A stretch of 64,000 nucleotides of DNA from CAMDMI01 sp044379485 (lineage in GTDB: Bacteria; Bacteroidota; Bacteroidia; Cytophagales; Flexibacteraceae), in the NCBI GenBank assembly GCA_044379485.1, contig JBIPOE010000010.1, forward strand, positions 9,754 to 73,753, written 5' to 3'. Positions within the stretch are counted from its first letter, which is position 1, and the number at the start of each line of letters is the position of its first letter. Below the pieces are notes generated by a model. That model worked only from the letters and a program-made list of their open reading frames with translations, ran no database searches and was not told the DNA's origin. A program made the position numbers and the translations under genes. This document shows, piece after piece, positions 62,551-64,000 of this stretch.

Positions 62551-63924
62551 TTGATTCCCAATCTCAATCAATCCCTTTGCTTTCTTTTGATGTTTTTATG
62601 CCAATTGACTGATGCTAAAAATATTACGATTACTGTTTTACCCAAAAATCCAAAAGAAGCAACTGCTTTTATTCAATCAGAAATAGACAATTGTAGCCAA
62701 AATGGAGGAGGAAAAGTGACACTTCCGGCTTCCAGATTTGTTTGTGGAACCATTATTCTAAAATCCGGAGTTGGATTAATCTTCCCGAAAAATTGTGAAA
62801 TGATTGGAGATACAAATCCAGATTTATTTCCCCTTCAAAATCCCATAAATACCTGGTATTTAGGAAAAGAGGGGCATCATCATCGGGCTTTAATTTATGC
62901 TGAAAATGCGCAAAATATCAGTCTGGAGGGTAAAGGAATTTTGGATGCGCAAGGCGAAATTGTTTTTCAAAATTGGATATCAGGCAAGCAAGCGTTTCGA
63001 TGGATGTTATTTTTATTTACCAATTGTGAAAATATTAAGGTCAAAGGATTGACCATGAAAAACTCGCCTTCCTGGATGCAACTATACCAGGGATGCAGAA
63101 ATCTGGAAATCAAAAATATTCTGGTTGAAAATTTTGGCGCAAAAAACAACGATGGTTTGGATTTGGATGCTTGTGAGCATGTAAAAATAAGTAATTGCAA
63201 AATTGATTCAGACGATGACGCTTTGGTTATTAAATCTCTGAGTCCTGGCAAAATGAACAATATCTTTATAAAAAATTGCACCCTTTCCAGCAATTGCAAT
63301 GCATTCAAAACGGGGACTGAAAGTCAAAGCTCTTTATCGAATATTAGAGCAAAAAACATTCAAATAACCACAGCTTCTAAAAAAAGTAGAATTTACAACC
63401 GGCAGGTCGGTTTGGCGGCAGTTGCCCTTACAATGGTGGATGGAGGCAGATTGGAAAATGTGATTTTAAAAAACTTTCGGATCAAGGGATATAAAGTTCC
63501 AATATTTATTAGGCAAGGAAAACGAAACCGGACCCATTTGGGATTTGATTCAAGTTTAAAAAGCAGCAGAATCGACAACATTACATTTCGGAAATTTCAA
63601 ATAAAAATGGAATCTGATATCCCAAATCACATCACTGCAGTTGACAGCGGATCCATTAGTAATCTAAATTTCAAAAAAATACATATTGATTACCAACCAA
63701 TTGATTCTATTTGCTTAGGACCAATCCGAAAAAATTTCGAAGAAAATCCTAAGGCTTATCCAGAGGCCACTGGTTTTAAGAATGCTTTGCCTTTAACTAT
63801 TTGGTATTTGAGGAATGTCCAAAAAGCAAGATTTTCTTCCATAAAAATTACAAAAAACAAAAATCCAATAGTGATTGATCCAAAATTTGTTTTCGAAAAA
63901 TCAAGCGGTATTTTTTTTGAGTAA
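62551..63924 (+). CDS. GH28 family glycoside hydrolase (polygalacturonase-like)
   Basis: The product has 457 residues. TTG 62551 gives a signal peptide (NQSLCFLLMFLCQLTDA); an ATG inside the signal (62590) is less likely. The parallel beta-helix starts with ATAFIQSEIDN and GGGKVTLPASRFVCGTIILK. Catalytic loops are NNDGLDLDACEHVKISNC (Asp) and KIDSDDDALVIKS (Asp pair). At the third loop the usual GHG is replaced by SNCNAFKTGTES, lacking the His. Bacteroidota GH28 members act on pectin or related glycans; substrate is uncertain. Confidence 0.88.
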   Translation: MIPNLNQSLCFLLMFLCQLTDAKNITITVLPKNPKEATAFIQSEIDNCSQNGGGKVTLPASRFVCGTIILKSGVGLIFPKNCEMIGDTNPDLFPLQNPINTWYLGKEGHHHRALIYAENAQNISLEGKGILDAQGEIVFQNWISGKQAFRWMLFLFTNCENIKVKGLTMKNSPSWMQLYQGCRNLEIKNILVENFGAKNNDGLDLDACEHVKISNCKIDSDDDALVIKSLSPGKMNNIFIKNCTLSSNCNAFKTGTESQSSLSNIRAKNIQITTASKKSRIYNRQVGLAAVALTMVDGGRLENVILKNFRIKGYKVPIFIRQGKRNRTHLGFDSSLKSSRIDNITFRKFQIKMESDIPNHITAVDSGSISNLNFKKIHIDYQPIDSICLGPIRKNFEENPKAYPEATGFKNALPLTIWYLRNVQKARFSSIKITKNKNPIVIDPKFVFEKSSGIFFE

Positions 63925-64000
63925 AGTCAAATTTCAAAAAACTGTTTTACCAAAAGCCAGTTATAAAATGATACTTTTAGCATTTCAACATTCCACATTT

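Overview
The window comes from a low-GC member of the Bacteroidota, most likely Cytophagales or a close relative. The evidence is several proteins with type IX secretion (T9SS) C-terminal sorting domains, a PorP/SprF-family membrane protein, TAnnTTTG-type promoter elements, little use of Shine-Dalgarno sites, and a miaB / sigma-54 activator / lptE / TPR / secG gene order that I associate with this group. The species cannot be named from the sequence. No rRNA, tRNA, CRISPR array, insertion sequence or prophage was found.

Layout. 1-15583 (+): a surface-protein block with two type A T9SS cargo proteins (the first cut by the window edge), a 3101-residue modular adhesin with a type B sorting domain, a PD-(D/E)XK nuclease of the YhcG/DUF1016 family, and a PorP/SprF protein that normally partners the adhesin. 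15869-20723 (-): a ROK sugar kinase, an orphan sorting-domain remnant, and a two-component pair (receiver protein plus a large hybrid PAS/GAF kinase). 20875-26028 (+): FecCD permease, queD, lpxB, a lipoprotein and sbcD. 26036-31221 (-): two membrane glycosyltransferases, a secreted protein, and citrate synthase with its promoter and terminator. 31553-36677 (-): one tightly packed operon miaB, thioredoxin-fold protein, sigma-54 activator, lptE, TPR protein, secG. 36893-40835: cytidine deaminase, a histidine kinase, and a pair of secreted FecR-like/TPR proteins. 40888-46657: truA facing a minus-strand run of CNNM/CorC exporter, hslV, T9SS protein and small lipoprotein, then hsp20 and a secreted protein. 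46734-53224 (+): sixA, merR, ftcD, a TPR protein, a 39-residue membrane peptide, a T9SS protein and rsmE. 53237-63924: hupE-like protein, metH under a SAM-I riboswitch, an LTA-synthase-like sulfatase, two glycosyltransferases, a small Moco-fold-like protein and a GH28 glycosidase.

The genes are mostly core metabolism, envelope biogenesis and surface proteins. The clearest regulatory element is a SAM-I riboswitch upstream of metH, which also shows that the longest reading frame there starts too early. The most novel-looking items are the 39-residue membrane peptide with its own structured leader and terminator, the nuclease gene lodged between the adhesin and its PorP/SprF partner, a glycosyltransferase fused to what looks like a degenerate polyprenyl-phosphate sugar transferase, and a perfect minus-strand terminator hidden in the coding end of truA. 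I did not find a convincing wholly new multi-gene system.
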